Positions 51,792 through 62,574 of a DNA stretch of 64,000 nt are shown in pieces; position 1 is the first letter of the stretch; every line of letters starts with the position of its first letter. Both the position numbers and the translations under genes were made by a program. The notes below the pieces were generated by a model. That model saw nothing but the letters and a program-made list of their open reading frames with translations, had not been told where the DNA came from and did not search any database. The DNA is from Pseudobutyrivibrio sp. YE44 (lineage in GTDB: Bacteria > Bacillota > Clostridia > Lachnospirales > Lachnospiraceae): the NCBI RefSeq assembly GCF_900104335.1, contig NZ_FMXT01000001.1, positions 1-64,000 on the forward strand. Direction: 5' to 3'.

Positions 51792-53009
51792 ATGATAAAA
51801 GTAAAAGAGGTTGCTGGAAACAATACTAGCGATCTTGTGGAGATGAATCGTTCCGCTATCGTTAGAATTCTTCAGCAGAAGGATGTTTGCTCCAGAGCAG
51901 ACATTGCAAAGATTACAGGCCTGACACAGGCATCAATTACAAAAATCGTAGCAGTCCTGATAGATATGGGAATTGTTACTGAAGTAGGTTTTACAAAGGG
52001 TGAAGGAAATAGACGTTCAATAGGACTTAGATTGAACGCCGCCAAAAATCTGGTTTTAGGAGTTAAATTTTCCAGACACGTTTTTTCCATAGGGGTGTTT
52101 GATATCTGTGGAAAGGTCTACACACAGCAGGAGACAGAATTTGGCTTAGACGAGTTTGCATCAGATGTTGTGGCAGATATGAAAAAGCAGATACACGCTC
52201 TGCTTAAGAAATATAAAAATGTGGTTGCCATTGGATTTGCGGTTCCTGGTCCTTACCTTAGGGATGAAGGCAGAATCGCCCTAGTTACAAAGATGCAAAG
52301 CTGGCAGAATATCAATTTTGAGGAAGAGTTTGAGAATGAATTTGATAAGCCAGTGTTTATAGAGCAGGACGCTAACGCAGGTGCCTTGGCAGAGTGGTGG
52401 TTTGGAAATCATGGAAGACCAATTAATTCCCTTGCATATTTCTTGGCAGGTGAGGGCGTTGGTTCTGGAATAGTTGACCACGACAGGTTGATTCTTGGAA
52501 ACTTGGGAATCGCCAGCGAGGTGGGGCACATCAGTATTGATGTAAATGGACCAGCTTGCGAATGTGGAAACAGAGGATGCTTGGAGCTTTACTGTTCCGC
52601 AAATGCGTTATTAAAAAAGGCTGAAGAGATTCTTCCTGAATTATTTAAGGAGGAATATGAAAATAGATGGGAAGCTTGTAACAGAGTTTTCCTTGCAGCG
52701 AAGGAGGGCAACAAAAAAGCCCTGAAGCTGACAGAAGAAATTGCTGAATATTTGGGATATGGATGCGTGACACTTATAAACGCATATGACCCAGAAATAA
52801 TAGTTATTGGGGACAGCATTTCTCAGGGAGGAGATTTACTTCTTCCTACAATAAACAGGATAGTGAAGGAGAGAGTGATACCTGAAATCAGCGGTAAGGT
52901 ACAAATCAAAATCTCAAAACTCACTGTTGATCCAACACTTTACGGTGCAGCGGCAATCGCCACTGACAAGGTACTTAGGAAACCAAGCGAGTATCTAGTT
53001 TCGAATTAG
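51792..53009 (+). CDS. ROK family sugar-responsive repressor
   Basis: A 405-residue XylR/NagC-type protein. Winged helix-turn-helix covers about 15-75 (MNRSAIVRILQQKDVCSRADIAKITGLTQASITKIVAVLIDMGIV). The ROK domain covers about 85-390, with GFAVPGPYLRDEG, EQDANAGALAEWWFG, GEGVGSGIVDHDRLILG and the zinc motif CECGNRGCLE. It should bind a sugar and release DNA. Another ATG two codons earlier is possible; AGGGG spacing favours this one. It heads the sugar operon and likely controls it. Confidence 0.92.
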   Translation: MIKVKEVAGNNTSDLVEMNRSAIVRILQQKDVCSRADIAKITGLTQASITKIVAVLIDMGIVTEVGFTKGEGNRRSIGLRLNAAKNLVLGVKFSRHVFSIGVFDICGKVYTQQETEFGLDEFASDVVADMKKQIHALLKKYKNVVAIGFAVPGPYLRDEGRIALVTKMQSWQNINFEEEFENEFDKPVFIEQDANAGALAEWWFGNHGRPINSLAYFLAGEGVGSGIVDHDRLILGNLGIASEVGHISIDVNGPACECGNRGCLELYCSANALLKKAEEILPELFKEEYENRWEACNRVFLAAKEGNKKALKLTEEIAEYLGYGCVTLINAYDPEIIVIGDSISQGGDLLLPTINRIVKERVIPEISGKVQIKISKLTVDPTLYGAAAIATDKVLRKPSEYLVSN

Positions 53010-53045
53010 AATCGCTTTTGGATTATAAAGGGAGGAATTTTTACT

Positions 53046-54584
53046 ATGGAACACAATTCTTATATCCTTCAGATGCAGGGGATTACAAAAGAATTTCCTG
53101 GAGTAAAGGCGCTTGATGACGTTACTCTTGAAGTTCGACAGGGTTCCATTCACGCAATTTGCGGTGAGAATGGTGCAGGAAAATCCACGCTGATGAAGGT
53201 TCTATCTGGTGTTTATCCTCACGGCACATATGATGGCAAAATCATCTATATGGGCAAGGAGATGAAATTCAAAAACATCAAAGAATCTGAAAATGCTGGA
53301 ATTGCAATCATCCATCAGGAGCTGACAATGATTCCTGAACTTTCAATCACTGAGAACATTTTCATGGGAAATGAGATTGCAAAGCGAGGCCTTATCGATT
53401 GGCCAGAGGAGAGACGCAGAACCAGCGAGATTCTCAAAAAGGTAGGTCTTACCATTAATCCTGATACCTTAATAAAGCACTTAGGTGTAGGACAACAGCA
53501 ATTGGTAGAAATCGCAAAAGCTTTATCAAAAAATGTAAAGCTTTTGATTTTGGATGAGCCAACTTCGGCTCTTAATGAGGCCGACTCGGCTAACCTTCTT
53601 GAACTTATGAAGGGGCTTAGAGATAAAGGCATCACTTGTATTATGATTTCGCACAAACTCAACGAAATCGCTGATGTTTCAGATGCGGTAACAGTTATCC
53701 GAGATGGACACACAGTTGAAAGCTATGATGTTGAGGGTGGCAAGGTGGATGAGGATCAAATCATTAAATCAATGGTTGGTCGTTCCATCGAAAACAGATA
53801 TCCAGAGCATGAGCCAAAGATTGGAGATGTGATTTTCGAAGTAGAAAACTGGTGTGTTGAGGATCCAGAAGTTGAAGGCAGAATGGTCTGCAAGAACTCA
53901 AAGTTCAATGTAAGAGCAGGTGAAATCGTAGGCTTTGCAGGTCTTATGGGCGCTGGCCGTACTGAACTGATGCGCTCACTCTTTGGAAAGAACTATGGAA
54001 TCTACAAGAGTGGAACAGTAAAGATTAAAGGCCGTGAAGTGAAGTTGAACTCAGTAGAGCAGGCTATCAAAAATGGTCTTGCTTATGTTCCTGAGGATAG
54101 AAAGAATCTTGGACTTAACCTTCTGGATTCAATCAGAAAAACTATTGTTTCAGCTGACCTTGATAAGATTACAAAGAGTGGTCTGTTAAGTCCGGACATG
54201 GAGCTTTCAGCAGCAGAGGAATATAGAAAGTCTTTAAAGATTAAGACAGCAAATGTGGATGTTGGAGTGACAACTCTTTCAGGTGGAAATCAGCAGAAGG
54301 TTGTACTTTCAAAGTGGATGTTCACAGAGCCAGATGTATTGATTTTGGATGAGCCAACAAGAGGTATTGATGTTGGTGCTAAATACGAGATTTACAAGCT
54401 GATTCATCAGTTGGCGGACCAGGGGAAGGCAGTTATTCTGGTGTCTTCTGAATTGCCAGAACTGCTTGGTATGGCTGATAGAATCTATACTATTTTCGAG
54501 GGCACAATCACTGGAGAGCTTCTTGCAAGTGAAGCAAATCAGGAAAGCCTGATGAAGAAGATGACTATTACTTCACAGTCATAA
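53046..54584 (+). CDS. Sugar ABC transporter ATP-binding protein (XylG/MglA type)
   Basis: A 512-residue double ATPase. The first domain has Walker [11 protein letters not shown] (about 37-46), signature [15 protein letters not shown] and Walker [12 protein letters not shown]. The second has the degenerate [11 protein letters not shown], signature [15 protein letters not shown] and Walker [13 protein letters not shown]. This matches CUT2 monosaccharide importers such as those for xylose or multiple sugars. GGAGG precedes the ATG; permease gene 31 bases downstream. Confidence 0.95.
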   Translation: MEHNSYILQMQGITKEFPGVKALDDVTLEVRQGSIHAICGENGAGKSTLMKVLSGVYPHGTYDGKIIYMGKEMKFKNIKESENAGIAIIHQELTMIPELSITENIFMGNEIAKRGLIDWPEERRRTSEILKKVGLTINPDTLIKHLGVGQQQLVEIAKALSKNVKLLILDEPTSALNEADSANLLELMKGLRDKGITCIMISHKLNEIADVSDAVTVIRDGHTVESYDVEGGKVDEDQIIKSMVGRSIENRYPEHEPKIGDVIFEVENWCVEDPEVEGRMVCKNSKFNVRAGEIVGFAGLMGAGRTELMRSLFGKNYGIYKSGTVKIKGREVKLNSVEQAIKNGLAYVPEDRKNLGLNLLDSIRKTIVSADLDKITKSGLLSPDMELSAAEEYRKSLKIKTANVDVGVTTLSGGNQQKVVLSKWMFTEPDVLILDEPTRGIDVGAKYEIYKLIHQLADQGKAVILVSSELPELLGMADRIYTIFEGTITGELLASEANQESLMKKMTITSQS

Positions 54585-54615
54585 TAAAGGTATTGAGGAG
54601 AAAGGATGGACAATT

Positions 54616-55830
54616 ATGAAATATGTTAAACAGGTATTGGGCGGAGATCTTCGTCAATACACAATGGTTCTTGCGTTAGCTTTATTGATATTAATCTTTA
54701 ATGTAATTTCTGGTGGAAGAATGCTTACATCATCAAACTTCCAGAATCTGTTATCAGGAAATGCTTATGTACTTGTACTTGCACTTGGAATGCTTATGGT
54801 AATCGTAATCGGACAGATTGATTTGTCCGTAGGTTCGGTGGCAGGTTTCGCCGGAATGGTAATGGCACTGGTGGCTAAAAACTACAATGTGCCTTGGTGG
54901 GTAGCAGTTCTCATTGCTCTTGCAATCGGCATTCTTGCTGGTGCTTGGCATGGATTTTTCCTTTCACAGCTTGGAATTCCAGGCTTCATCACAACACTCG
55001 GTGGCATGATGATTTTCCGAGGCGGTGTAATTTGGATTTCACGTTCAATTTCAGTTCCAGCTCCAGAAGAGCTTAAGTGGTTTGGTGCAGGATACTTGCC
55101 TGAGTGGGGTCCTTCATTTACAGGAATGAACAACTCAACTCTTTTACTTGGAATCATCGGAATAGTTGCTTTCGCTGTTGCACAGCTTCGTAAATACAAT
55201 AGCACAAAGAACAATGCAGTAGAGGTTACACCATTCTGGGCAGTAATCGTAAGAATTGCTCTTATGACTGTTCTCATCGGATATTTCACATACCTTTTTG
55301 GTTCAGGAAGAGTAGGAACTTCATTCCCAGTTCCAGGTTTGATTCTTTTACTTTTGACAATCATTTATCACATCATTACACAGCGCACAAAGTTCGGCCG
55401 TCACGTATATGCAGTTGGTGGTAACAAGGCTGCAGCAGCTTTATCTGGTGTAAATGTTAAGAAGACTTATTTCCTTACAATGATGAACATGTCCTTCCTT
55501 GCAGCAGTTGCTGGTATCCTTTTTGTAGGACGTTCAACAGCAGCAGGTCCAGCTGATGGTACTCAGTGGGAGATGGATGCTATCGCATCTGTATTCATTG
55601 GTGGTGCTGCAGTATCAGGTGGTGTTGGAACAATCCTTGCAACAATCGTCGGTGGTCTTGTAATGGCAGTACTTAACAACGGACTTATGCTTATGGGTGT
55701 TGGTGCTGATAAGACACAGGTTATCAAGGGCTTCGTACTTCTTGCAGCTGTAGCATTTGATGTTTACAACAAGAAGAGTGGAAAGAGTTCAATTATTGGA
55801 CGCCTCTTCCCAAGCAAGGAAGCAAAATAA
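54616..55830 (+). CDS. Sugar ABC transporter permease (XylH type)
   Basis: A 404-residue permease with about ten membrane helices. Motifs AGFAGMVMALVAKNYNVPWW, IPGFITTLGGMMIFRGGVIWI, and the EAA-like loop GRHVYAVGGNKAAAALSGVNVKK (about 260-282). The length, near 390-400, matches XylH. GAGGAGAAAGG lies 11-20 bases upstream. Expected to form a homodimer with the XylG-type ATPase. Confidence 0.95.
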   Translation: MKYVKQVLGGDLRQYTMVLALALLILIFNVISGGRMLTSSNFQNLLSGNAYVLVLALGMLMVIVIGQIDLSVGSVAGFAGMVMALVAKNYNVPWWVAVLIALAIGILAGAWHGFFLSQLGIPGFITTLGGMMIFRGGVIWISRSISVPAPEELKWFGAGYLPEWGPSFTGMNNSTLLLGIIGIVAFAVAQLRKYNSTKNNAVEVTPFWAVIVRIALMTVLIGYFTYLFGSGRVGTSFPVPGLILLLLTIIYHIITQRTKFGRHVYAVGGNKAAAALSGVNVKKTYFLTMMNMSFLAAVAGILFVGRSTAAGPADGTQWEMDAIASVFIGGAAVSGGVGTILATIVGGLVMAVLNNGLMLMGVGADKTQVIKGFVLLAAVAFDVYNKKSGKSSIIGRLFPSKEAK

Positions 55831-55840
55831 AACGGGGGTA

Positions 55841-55887
55841 TGACTCGGTCAAAAAGAGTCTTACACATATAAAGTGTATTAAAGAAG
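55841..55887 (+). repeat. Hairpins between permease and binding-protein genes
   Basis: GACTC / GAGTC and ACAC / GTGT short stems between the two genes. Such structures often stabilise the binding-protein part of sugar-transport mRNAs. No T-run, so not a terminator. Confidence 0.4.
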
Positions 55888-55900
55888 GAGGAATGTATTA

Positions 55901-57052
55901 ATGAAAAAAAGAACACTTTTGTCTATGGCGATGGTAGCAACAATGGCGCTTGCTACATTCACAGGATGTGGGGGAAGTAGAGAGGGAGCAGCTTCAGACA
56001 CAGCTGCTGAATCTACTACTGAGACAGAAGAAACTGCAGCTACAGATGATAGCTCAGCAGTAGCAGAGTTCCCTGGCTTTGAAGAGGGGGCAACAATCGG
56101 TGTATCTCTTCCATGGCTTGGAACACAGAACTGGAAAGAGGCTGAGGAAATGTTCACAGCACAGCTTGAGGAGGCTGGCTACAAGCCAATCGTTCAGGCA
56201 GCAGACCAGAAGGTTACACAGCAGCAACAGCAGATCGAGTCAATGATAGAGAACGGTGCAAAGGTTATCGTTGTAGGTCCTGTTGACGGCTCACAGCTTG
56301 GTTCAGTTCTTGAGCAGGCTAAGGAAGCTGGCGTTTATGTAATCGGTTATGACCGTCTTCTTGAGAACACAACAGGTGTTGACGGTGTAGTTCAGTTCGG
56401 TTCAGTAAAGACTGGTGAGCTTCAGGCTCAGGCGCTTCTTCAGGGTCTTGAGGAATTAAAGGGCGAGGCTCCTTACAACATCGAGCTCTTCGGTGGTGGC
56501 CCTGCTGATCCTAATGCTCCAAACTTCTTCAAAGGTGCTATGTCAGTATTGCAGCCAAAGATTGATGATGGTACACTTGTAGTTGTATCAGGACAGACAG
56601 ATTTCACACAGTGTGCAACTGTTGATTGGGACAATGCAAAGGCTCAGTCAAGAATGGATTCACTTATTTCAGGTTTCTATTCAGATAAGGAAATCGACGG
56701 TGTTCTTTCACCTAACGATGGTATCGCTCGTGCAATCATCACATCATGTGAGAATGCTGGTCAGGATATTCCTGTAGTTTCTGGTCTTGATGCAGAGAAC
56801 GAGTCAGTTGAGTGGGTATGGTCTGGCCGTCAGTATTCTACAGTTGCAAAGCCAACTCAGGATCTTGTAGCAAAGACAATCGAAATCATCGATTCTCTTC
56901 AGGCTGGCAACGGAATGCCTTCAACAGATGTAACAGCTGACAACGGTGTTATTGATGTTCTCATCTATGAACTTCCACCAGTTGTTGTTACAAAGGACAA
57001 TGCAAAGGAAGTATTTGCAAACGATCCTTCAAGATTAGAGCTTTTAAAGTAA
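55901..57052 (+). CDS. Sugar-binding lipoprotein (XylF/ChvE type)
   Basis: A 383-residue lipoprotein: signal peptide with FTGC lipobox (Cys about 24), then a Ser/Thr/Glu-rich linker. The type I binding fold starts near 65 (ATIGVSLPWLGTQNWKEAEEMFTAQLEEAGYKP). Further motifs: AKVIVVGPVDGSQLGSVLEQ, YVIGYDRLL, GGGPADPNAPNFFKGAMSVLQ, GVLSPNDGIARAII and VSGLDAENESVEW. This wording is that of xylose/multiple-sugar binders, but the ligand is not fixed by sequence. AAGGAGGAA precedes the ATG. Confidence 0.93.
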   Translation: MKKRTLLSMAMVATMALATFTGCGGSREGAASDTAAESTTETEETAATDDSSAVAEFPGFEEGATIGVSLPWLGTQNWKEAEEMFTAQLEEAGYKPIVQAADQKVTQQQQQIESMIENGAKVIVVGPVDGSQLGSVLEQAKEAGVYVIGYDRLLENTTGVDGVVQFGSVKTGELQAQALLQGLEELKGEAPYNIELFGGGPADPNAPNFFKGAMSVLQPKIDDGTLVVVSGQTDFTQCATVDWDNAKAQSRMDSLISGFYSDKEIDGVLSPNDGIARAIITSCENAGQDIPVVSGLDAENESVEWVWSGRQYSTVAKPTQDLVAKTIEIIDSLQAGNGMPSTDVTADNGVIDVLIYELPPVVVTKDNAKEVFANDPSRLELLK

Positions 57053-57083
57053 GCTAAATTTCTTTTCATCCTATTTAAATATG

Positions 57084-57113
57084 AGGGGGCGGGCTTTCCT
57101 TGCCCCCTTTTCT
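57084..57113 (+). terminator. Terminator between binding-protein and kinase genes
   Basis: AGGGGGC (57084-57090) / GCCCCCT (57102-57108) stem then TTTCT. It probably reduces transcription into the enzyme genes. Confidence 0.75.
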
Positions 57114-57155
57114 AAAAGATAGGGTGGTAACAAAAATGTTAAGGAGTAATTAGAC

Positions 57156-58136
57156 GTGGAGAAAAAAATTGATGTTGTTGCATTAGGTGAACTTTTAATT
57201 GATATGACAAATAATGGAGTTTCTGCAACAGGAAACACATTGTTTGAGGCAAATCCAGGAGGAGCACCTTGTAATGTATTGGCAATGTTGAAAAAGTTCA
57301 ATCATTCAGTGGCTTTTATAGGCAAGGTTGGTGACGATATTTTCGGCAACAAGCTTAAGGCTACAATTGAAGAGGTTGGAATCAATACAGAGGGGTTGGT
57401 AATTGATAAGGAAGCAAGAACTACATTGGCTTTCGTAGAAACATTCCCAGATGGTGACAGAGATTTTTCTTTCTATCGAAACCCAGGTGCCGATATGATG
57501 CTCACAAAGGATGAGGTAAAAGTTGACCTGATTAAACAGGCAAAACTATTTCATTTCGGAACTCTTTCAATGACTCATGAAAAGGTTAGAGAGGCTACTC
57601 TTTTGGCATTGGAGGAGGCAAAGAAGGCTGGATGCGTAATCACTTTCGATCCAAATCTTCGCGAGCCATTATGGAATAGCCTTGATGAGGCGAAGGAGCA
57701 GATTCTTGCAGGAATGAAGTACTGCGATTATCTGAAGATTTCTGATAATGAAATCCAGTGGCTTACAGGTATCGAGGATTACACTGAGGCTGTTCATAAG
57801 CTTCGTGAGACCTACAAGATTCCTCTCATCACTGTTTCAATGGGCAAGGAGGGAAGCCGCGCATTTTACTATGGAACAAATGATGATAAAGAAATCATTG
57901 TTGATGTTGCACCATTCCTTTCAGATAAAACAATCGAGACAACTGGTGCTGGTGATACCTTCTGTGGAACAGTAATTCACTACATCCTTGAAACTGGTAT
58001 TGATAATTTTGATGAGGCAAAGCTTAAGGAAATGCTTACTTTTGCAAATGGAGCGGCATCGTTGATTACCAGAGTTAAAGGAGCACTTAAGGTAATGCCT
58101 GAGATTGCTGATGTGAAAGAACTAATAGGACAATAG
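57156..58136 (+). CDS. PfkB family sugar kinase, probable fructokinase
   Basis: A 326-residue ribokinase-fold enzyme. N-terminal GELLIDMTNNG and GGAPCNVLAMLKKFNHSVAFIGKVGDDIFG; FDPNLREPLW; the C-terminal signature ETTGAGDTFCGTVIHYIL holds the catalytic aspartate (DTFCG). Wording matches bacterial fructokinases (ScrK-like). GTG is the start (MEKKID), after AAGGAG. With the downstream isomerase it fits a ketose-phosphorylating step. Confidence 0.9.
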   Translation: MEKKIDVVALGELLIDMTNNGVSATGNTLFEANPGGAPCNVLAMLKKFNHSVAFIGKVGDDIFGNKLKATIEEVGINTEGLVIDKEARTTLAFVETFPDGDRDFSFYRNPGADMMLTKDEVKVDLIKQAKLFHFGTLSMTHEKVREATLLALEEAKKAGCVITFDPNLREPLWNSLDEAKEQILAGMKYCDYLKISDNEIQWLTGIEDYTEAVHKLRETYKIPLITVSMGKEGSRAFYYGTNDDKEIIVDVAPFLSDKTIETTGAGDTFCGTVIHYILETGIDNFDEAKLKEMLTFANGAASLITRVKGALKVMPEIADVKELIGQ

Positions 58137-58144
58137 AGGTTCCT

Positions 58145-58936
58145 ATGGATTATAAGATTGTTTTTAGTGATGTAGATGGCACACTTTTAAATAGTGAGCA
58201 TCGAATCCTTGATGGCACCTTACAGGCTATTAAGTCATTGCAAAAACGGGGAATTCCTTTTGTGATAGTCACTGCTCGTGGCCCATCAGGAATCTATCCA
58301 ATTTTTCACCGCTACAATTTTATTTGCCCTATGGTTTGTTACAGTGGGGCGTTGATTTTGGATGAAAATGGAAAGGTTCTTTTATCAAAGGGGATTAGCA
58401 AGGATACAGCTAGTAAGATTATTGATTACATTGAGGATGAAGGTTTTGACTGCACCTGGAATGTATATTCCATGGATAGCTGGTTTGTTAAAGACCGGTC
58501 TGACCCAAGGGTTATTCGAGAGGAAAACATTGTGGAGGCCCAGTCCACTGAAGGCATGGTATCGGATTTGCCCAATGGGGCTGATATTGGAAAAATTCTT
58601 TGCATGTGCAACCCTGAAAAGACAGATGAGATTGAGGCTGCCTTGAAAAAGAAGTTTCCAACGCTTTCTATAGTAAGGTCTTCGGATATACTTGTGGAAG
58701 TGATGGAGCGTGGGGTTACCAAAGGACACAGTATAAATGTTGTCTGTGAGAAATGGGGAATTAATCCTGAGGATGCAATCGCCTTTGGAGACCACTATAA
58801 CGATATTGAGATGCTGAAGGCTGTGGGGAAGCCTTTTCTGATGGGCAATGCCCCTGAGGAACTAAAGGCTCAGTTTTCAAATATCACAGCATCTAATGAT
58901 GAAGAAGGTATTTATAAGGCTCTAAGTCAGCTTTAA
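58145..58936 (+). CDS. Cof-type HAD-IIB phosphatase
   Basis: A 263-residue haloacid dehalogenase-like phosphatase. Motif I is SDVDGTLLNSEH (D9, D11), motif II is VTARGP, the Cof-type cap covers about 85-185, and motif IV is AFGDHYNDIEML with K196 in RGVTKGHSI. Substrates of this family are various sugar phosphates and cofactors. Eight bases after the kinase stop and 37 before the isomerase ATG; may dephosphorylate an overflow product. Confidence 0.9.
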   Translation: MDYKIVFSDVDGTLLNSEHRILDGTLQAIKSLQKRGIPFVIVTARGPSGIYPIFHRYNFICPMVCYSGALILDENGKVLLSKGISKDTASKIIDYIEDEGFDCTWNVYSMDSWFVKDRSDPRVIREENIVEAQSTEGMVSDLPNGADIGKILCMCNPEKTDEIEAALKKKFPTLSIVRSSDILVEVMERGVTKGHSINVVCEKWGINPEDAIAFGDHYNDIEMLKAVGKPFLMGNAPEELKAQFSNITASNDEEGIYKALSQL

Positions 58937-58973
58937 CTGGCTGATGAGGTGTCAAATTAGGGGGAATATTACA

Positions 58974-60194
58974 ATGAAAAAATATCAACTAGATACACCA
59001 GAAAACAAACAATTCTTAAAAGAGTGCTGTGGCACTCTTTTGTCATTTGGACATAAATTTCCATCGCCAGGCGGTGGTTCATATTATCTTGGAGATGATG
59101 GCACACCATGGAAGGACAGACCTCGTGAAACCTGGATTACAAGTAGAATGCTTCACGTCTATTCAATGGGCTGTATGATGGGACATGAAGGTAGTGAGGC
59201 TCTTGCTGATGCAGCATTAAAGGGTCTTACAGGCGAACTTCATGACAAGGAAAACGGTGGCTGGTATGCTGGGCTTACAGCAGATGGCAAACCACTTCCT
59301 ACAAAGCAGTGTTATGCCCATGCCTTTGTTATTCTTGCAGCTTCATCAGCTTTGCTGGCGAACAGACCAGGTGCGAAAGAACTTCTTGATGAAGCAATTC
59401 GTATATACGATAAATATTTTTGGGATGAAGAACTTGGACTATCTGTTGACACTTGGAACACAGAGTTTACTGTCCTTGATGATTACCGTGGGATCAATGC
59501 CAATATGCATACAGTGGAGGCGTTCCTTGCTGCAGCTGATGTGTTAAAGGATGAAAAGTACAGAATACGTTCCGGCAGAATTACAGACAGAGTAATTGGC
59601 TGGGCAAAGAATAATGATTATCGAACTCCAGAGCACTTTACTAAGGATTGGCAGCCAGACTTGGAATGCAATAAGGACAAGCCTGATGATCCATTTAAAC
59701 CATATGGTGCCACACCAGGTCATGGTATAGAGTGGGCAAGACTTATTGTGCAGTGGGCTACCTCAACACAAAGTTTGACAGAACAAAAGCGGGTAGAGTA
59801 CATTGATGTGGCAGAGCATCTTTACAATAGAGCAGTGGAGGATGGCTGGAATGCTGATGGTGTGCCAGGTATTTGCTACACCACAGGTTGGGACGGTAAG
59901 CCAATCGTTCATGACAGGATGCACTGGACTTTGGCAGAGGCTATTAATTCTTCAGCAGTTCTTTATCGTGTTACTGGAAAAGAAAAATATGCCCAGAACT
60001 ATGCAGCCTTTATGGAGTATCTGGATACCTATGTTATCGACCACGTGAATGGTTCATGGTTCCATCAGCTGGATCGAAACAATAAGTTACTTACTACTGT
60101 ATGGCCAGGCAAGTCAGATATTTATCATGCCCTGCAGGCAACCTTGATTCCATATAATAAGAAAATAGGTGTGTCTATTGCGGCAACTTTATAA
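58974..60194 (+). CDS. AGE-family sugar isomerase (mannose/YihS-like)
   Basis: A 406-residue alpha/alpha-barrel protein of the N-acylglucosamine 2-epimerase superfamily. WITSRMLHVYSMG, LTADGKPLPTKQCYAHAFVI, NANMHTVEAFLAAADVL, TPGHGIEWARLIVQWA and HDRMHWTLAEAINS match YihS-type ketol isomerases, which interconvert mannose and fructose, or sulfoquinovose and sulfofructose. Cytosolic. An in-frame ATG 30 bases earlier lacks a site; GGGGGAAT fits this one. Last gene of the sugar operon. Confidence 0.87.
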   Translation: MKKYQLDTPENKQFLKECCGTLLSFGHKFPSPGGGSYYLGDDGTPWKDRPRETWITSRMLHVYSMGCMMGHEGSEALADAALKGLTGELHDKENGGWYAGLTADGKPLPTKQCYAHAFVILAASSALLANRPGAKELLDEAIRIYDKYFWDEELGLSVDTWNTEFTVLDDYRGINANMHTVEAFLAAADVLKDEKYRIRSGRITDRVIGWAKNNDYRTPEHFTKDWQPDLECNKDKPDDPFKPYGATPGHGIEWARLIVQWATSTQSLTEQKRVEYIDVAEHLYNRAVEDGWNADGVPGICYTTGWDGKPIVHDRMHWTLAEAINSSAVLYRVTGKEKYAQNYAAFMEYLDTYVIDHVNGSWFHQLDRNNKLLTTVWPGKSDIYHALQATLIPYNKKIGVSIAATL

Positions 60195-60201
60195 TTAGAA
60201 G

Positions 60202-60234
60202 AAATGCCTCCCATCGGGAGGCATTATTTTTTTC
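60202..60234 (+). terminator. Terminator after sugar operon
   Basis: AATGCCTCCC-atc-GGGAGGCATT perfect stem, then ATTTTTTTT. The stop codon of the opposing AraC remnant lies inside the T-run. Confidence 0.93.
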
Positions 60235-60721
60235 TATATTCTTTTGGAGTCATTCCAAATTCTTTTTTAAATATCTTATAGAAGTAACTGAAATTATTGT
60301 AGCCCACATCAGCACTGATATCTGTAACTGGAAGTTCCGTATTGGTAAGCAGATAAGCAGCCAAATTTATACGCTTCTCCTGAAGCAACTCGGTGTAGGT
60401 TCGACCTGTTCTTCAATTAATCCTAATACCTTCATCATAACTTCATCTTCAAAACGGTCACCGCCGATGGTAAGCTGCTCGGTATTTTGAAGTAAGTACA
60501 TAAAGAGCAGGCCTACAGTGGTCTGATTTAACTGCCGTTGCTTATCTGATGGATTAAGCTGTGCATAGATTAAGTTCTCCATCAGGTTTTGGATTGGTAG
60601 AATATCTGCAACTTCAAAATGAAGATAATCCACATGGCTGCGGCAGCAGGCCGTCACATCGATACAATCCTTAAGGTCGCTAAGATTATGAATGTACCTT
60701 GTGAGATTGTATGTAGATAGT
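60224..60721 (-). pseudogene. AraC family regulator, broken
   Basis: The 3' part, read from about 60415 to 60226, gives the AraC C-terminal helix-turn-helix (GRTYTELLQEKRINLAAYLL... VGYNNFSYFYKIFKKEFG, ending PKEYRKK). The upstream part gives VTACCRSHVDYLHFEVADIL... to FEDEVMMKVLGLIEEQ in another frame. About 40 residues between the two, including the first DNA-binding helix, are missing; the N-terminal sensor is missing too. No start codon can be found. Presumably a former regulator of the sugar operon, which ROK now controls. Confidence 0.85.
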
Positions 60722-60770
60722 GATTAATTCTAATTAGTGTTTTCCTAAATTATTCCTTATATATTCAATC

Positions 60771-60805
60771 CAGCAAAAGCCATCGAAAAGTCGGTGGCTT
60801 TTGCT
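60771..60805. repeat. Inverted repeat before gdhA promoter
   Basis: CAGCAAAAGCCATCG / CGGTGGCTTTTGCT, 13-14 bp, loop AAAAGT. No T-run on either strand, so probably not a terminator; its role is unclear. Confidence 0.5.
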
Positions 60806-60840
60806 ATGAAAAAAAATTAAATCTTTATGGAAAAACTTTA

Positions 60841-60869
60841 TTGCATTAAAGTGTTAAAAGATGTACAAT
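60841..60869 (+). promoter_or_regulatory. Promoter of gdhA
   Basis: TTGCAT (60841-60846), 17-bp spacer, TACAAT (60864-60869). In the leader that follows, AAAGTC (60895-60900) / GACTTT (60912-60917) then TT forms a weak terminator-like hairpin. Confidence 0.65.
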
Positions 60870-60927
60870 CTTTTCTAGATTGTGTCTGATTGGGAAAGTC
60901 GGCATTATCATGACTTTTTATTTCTGA

Positions 60928-62304
<1,377 letters not shown>

Positions 62305-62336
62305 TTCATTATTTTATTCCTATATTATATAGAAAG

Positions 62337-62373
62337 AATCCCTAGGATATTGTTATCCTGGGGATTTTTTTTG
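62337..62373 (+). terminator. Terminator after gdhA
   Basis: AATCCCTAGGATA / TATCCTGGGGATT stem (G-U pair) followed by TTTTTTT. Confidence 0.9.
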
Positions 62374-62437
62374 TCGATATATTTTTAAAGGCGTTATTTT
62401 TCGTCTCTTTTAAATTAAAATTGAGGGAATTTTTTGA

Positions 62438-62469
62438 ATTTGGCAAAAACTTCCGATTTTTGGCAAAAA
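62438..62469. promoter_or_regulatory. Two 12-bp direct repeats before surface-protein gene
   Basis: TTTGGCAAAAAC at 62438-62449 and again at 62458-62469, spaced 20 bp start to start (two helical turns). TACAAT at 62509 is a possible -10 with a poor -35, so these repeats may be activator sites. The rest of 62374-62574 is AT-rich with no other clear feature. Confidence 0.5.
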
Positions 62470-62574
62470 CGGTTATAAAAATCTATTTAAAAATAATTTT
62501 TACGTGCTACAATAACACTGGAACATGAAAAGTTACATATTTGATATAGATTTGAAAGTAATGAGGTAAAAGTA

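Noticed and set aside
58944-60194. Sulfoquinovose pathway assignment for the sugar operon
   Set aside because: The isomerase and kinase could fit, but no sulfofructose-phosphate aldolase, transaldolase or sulfonate exporter is present in the operon.
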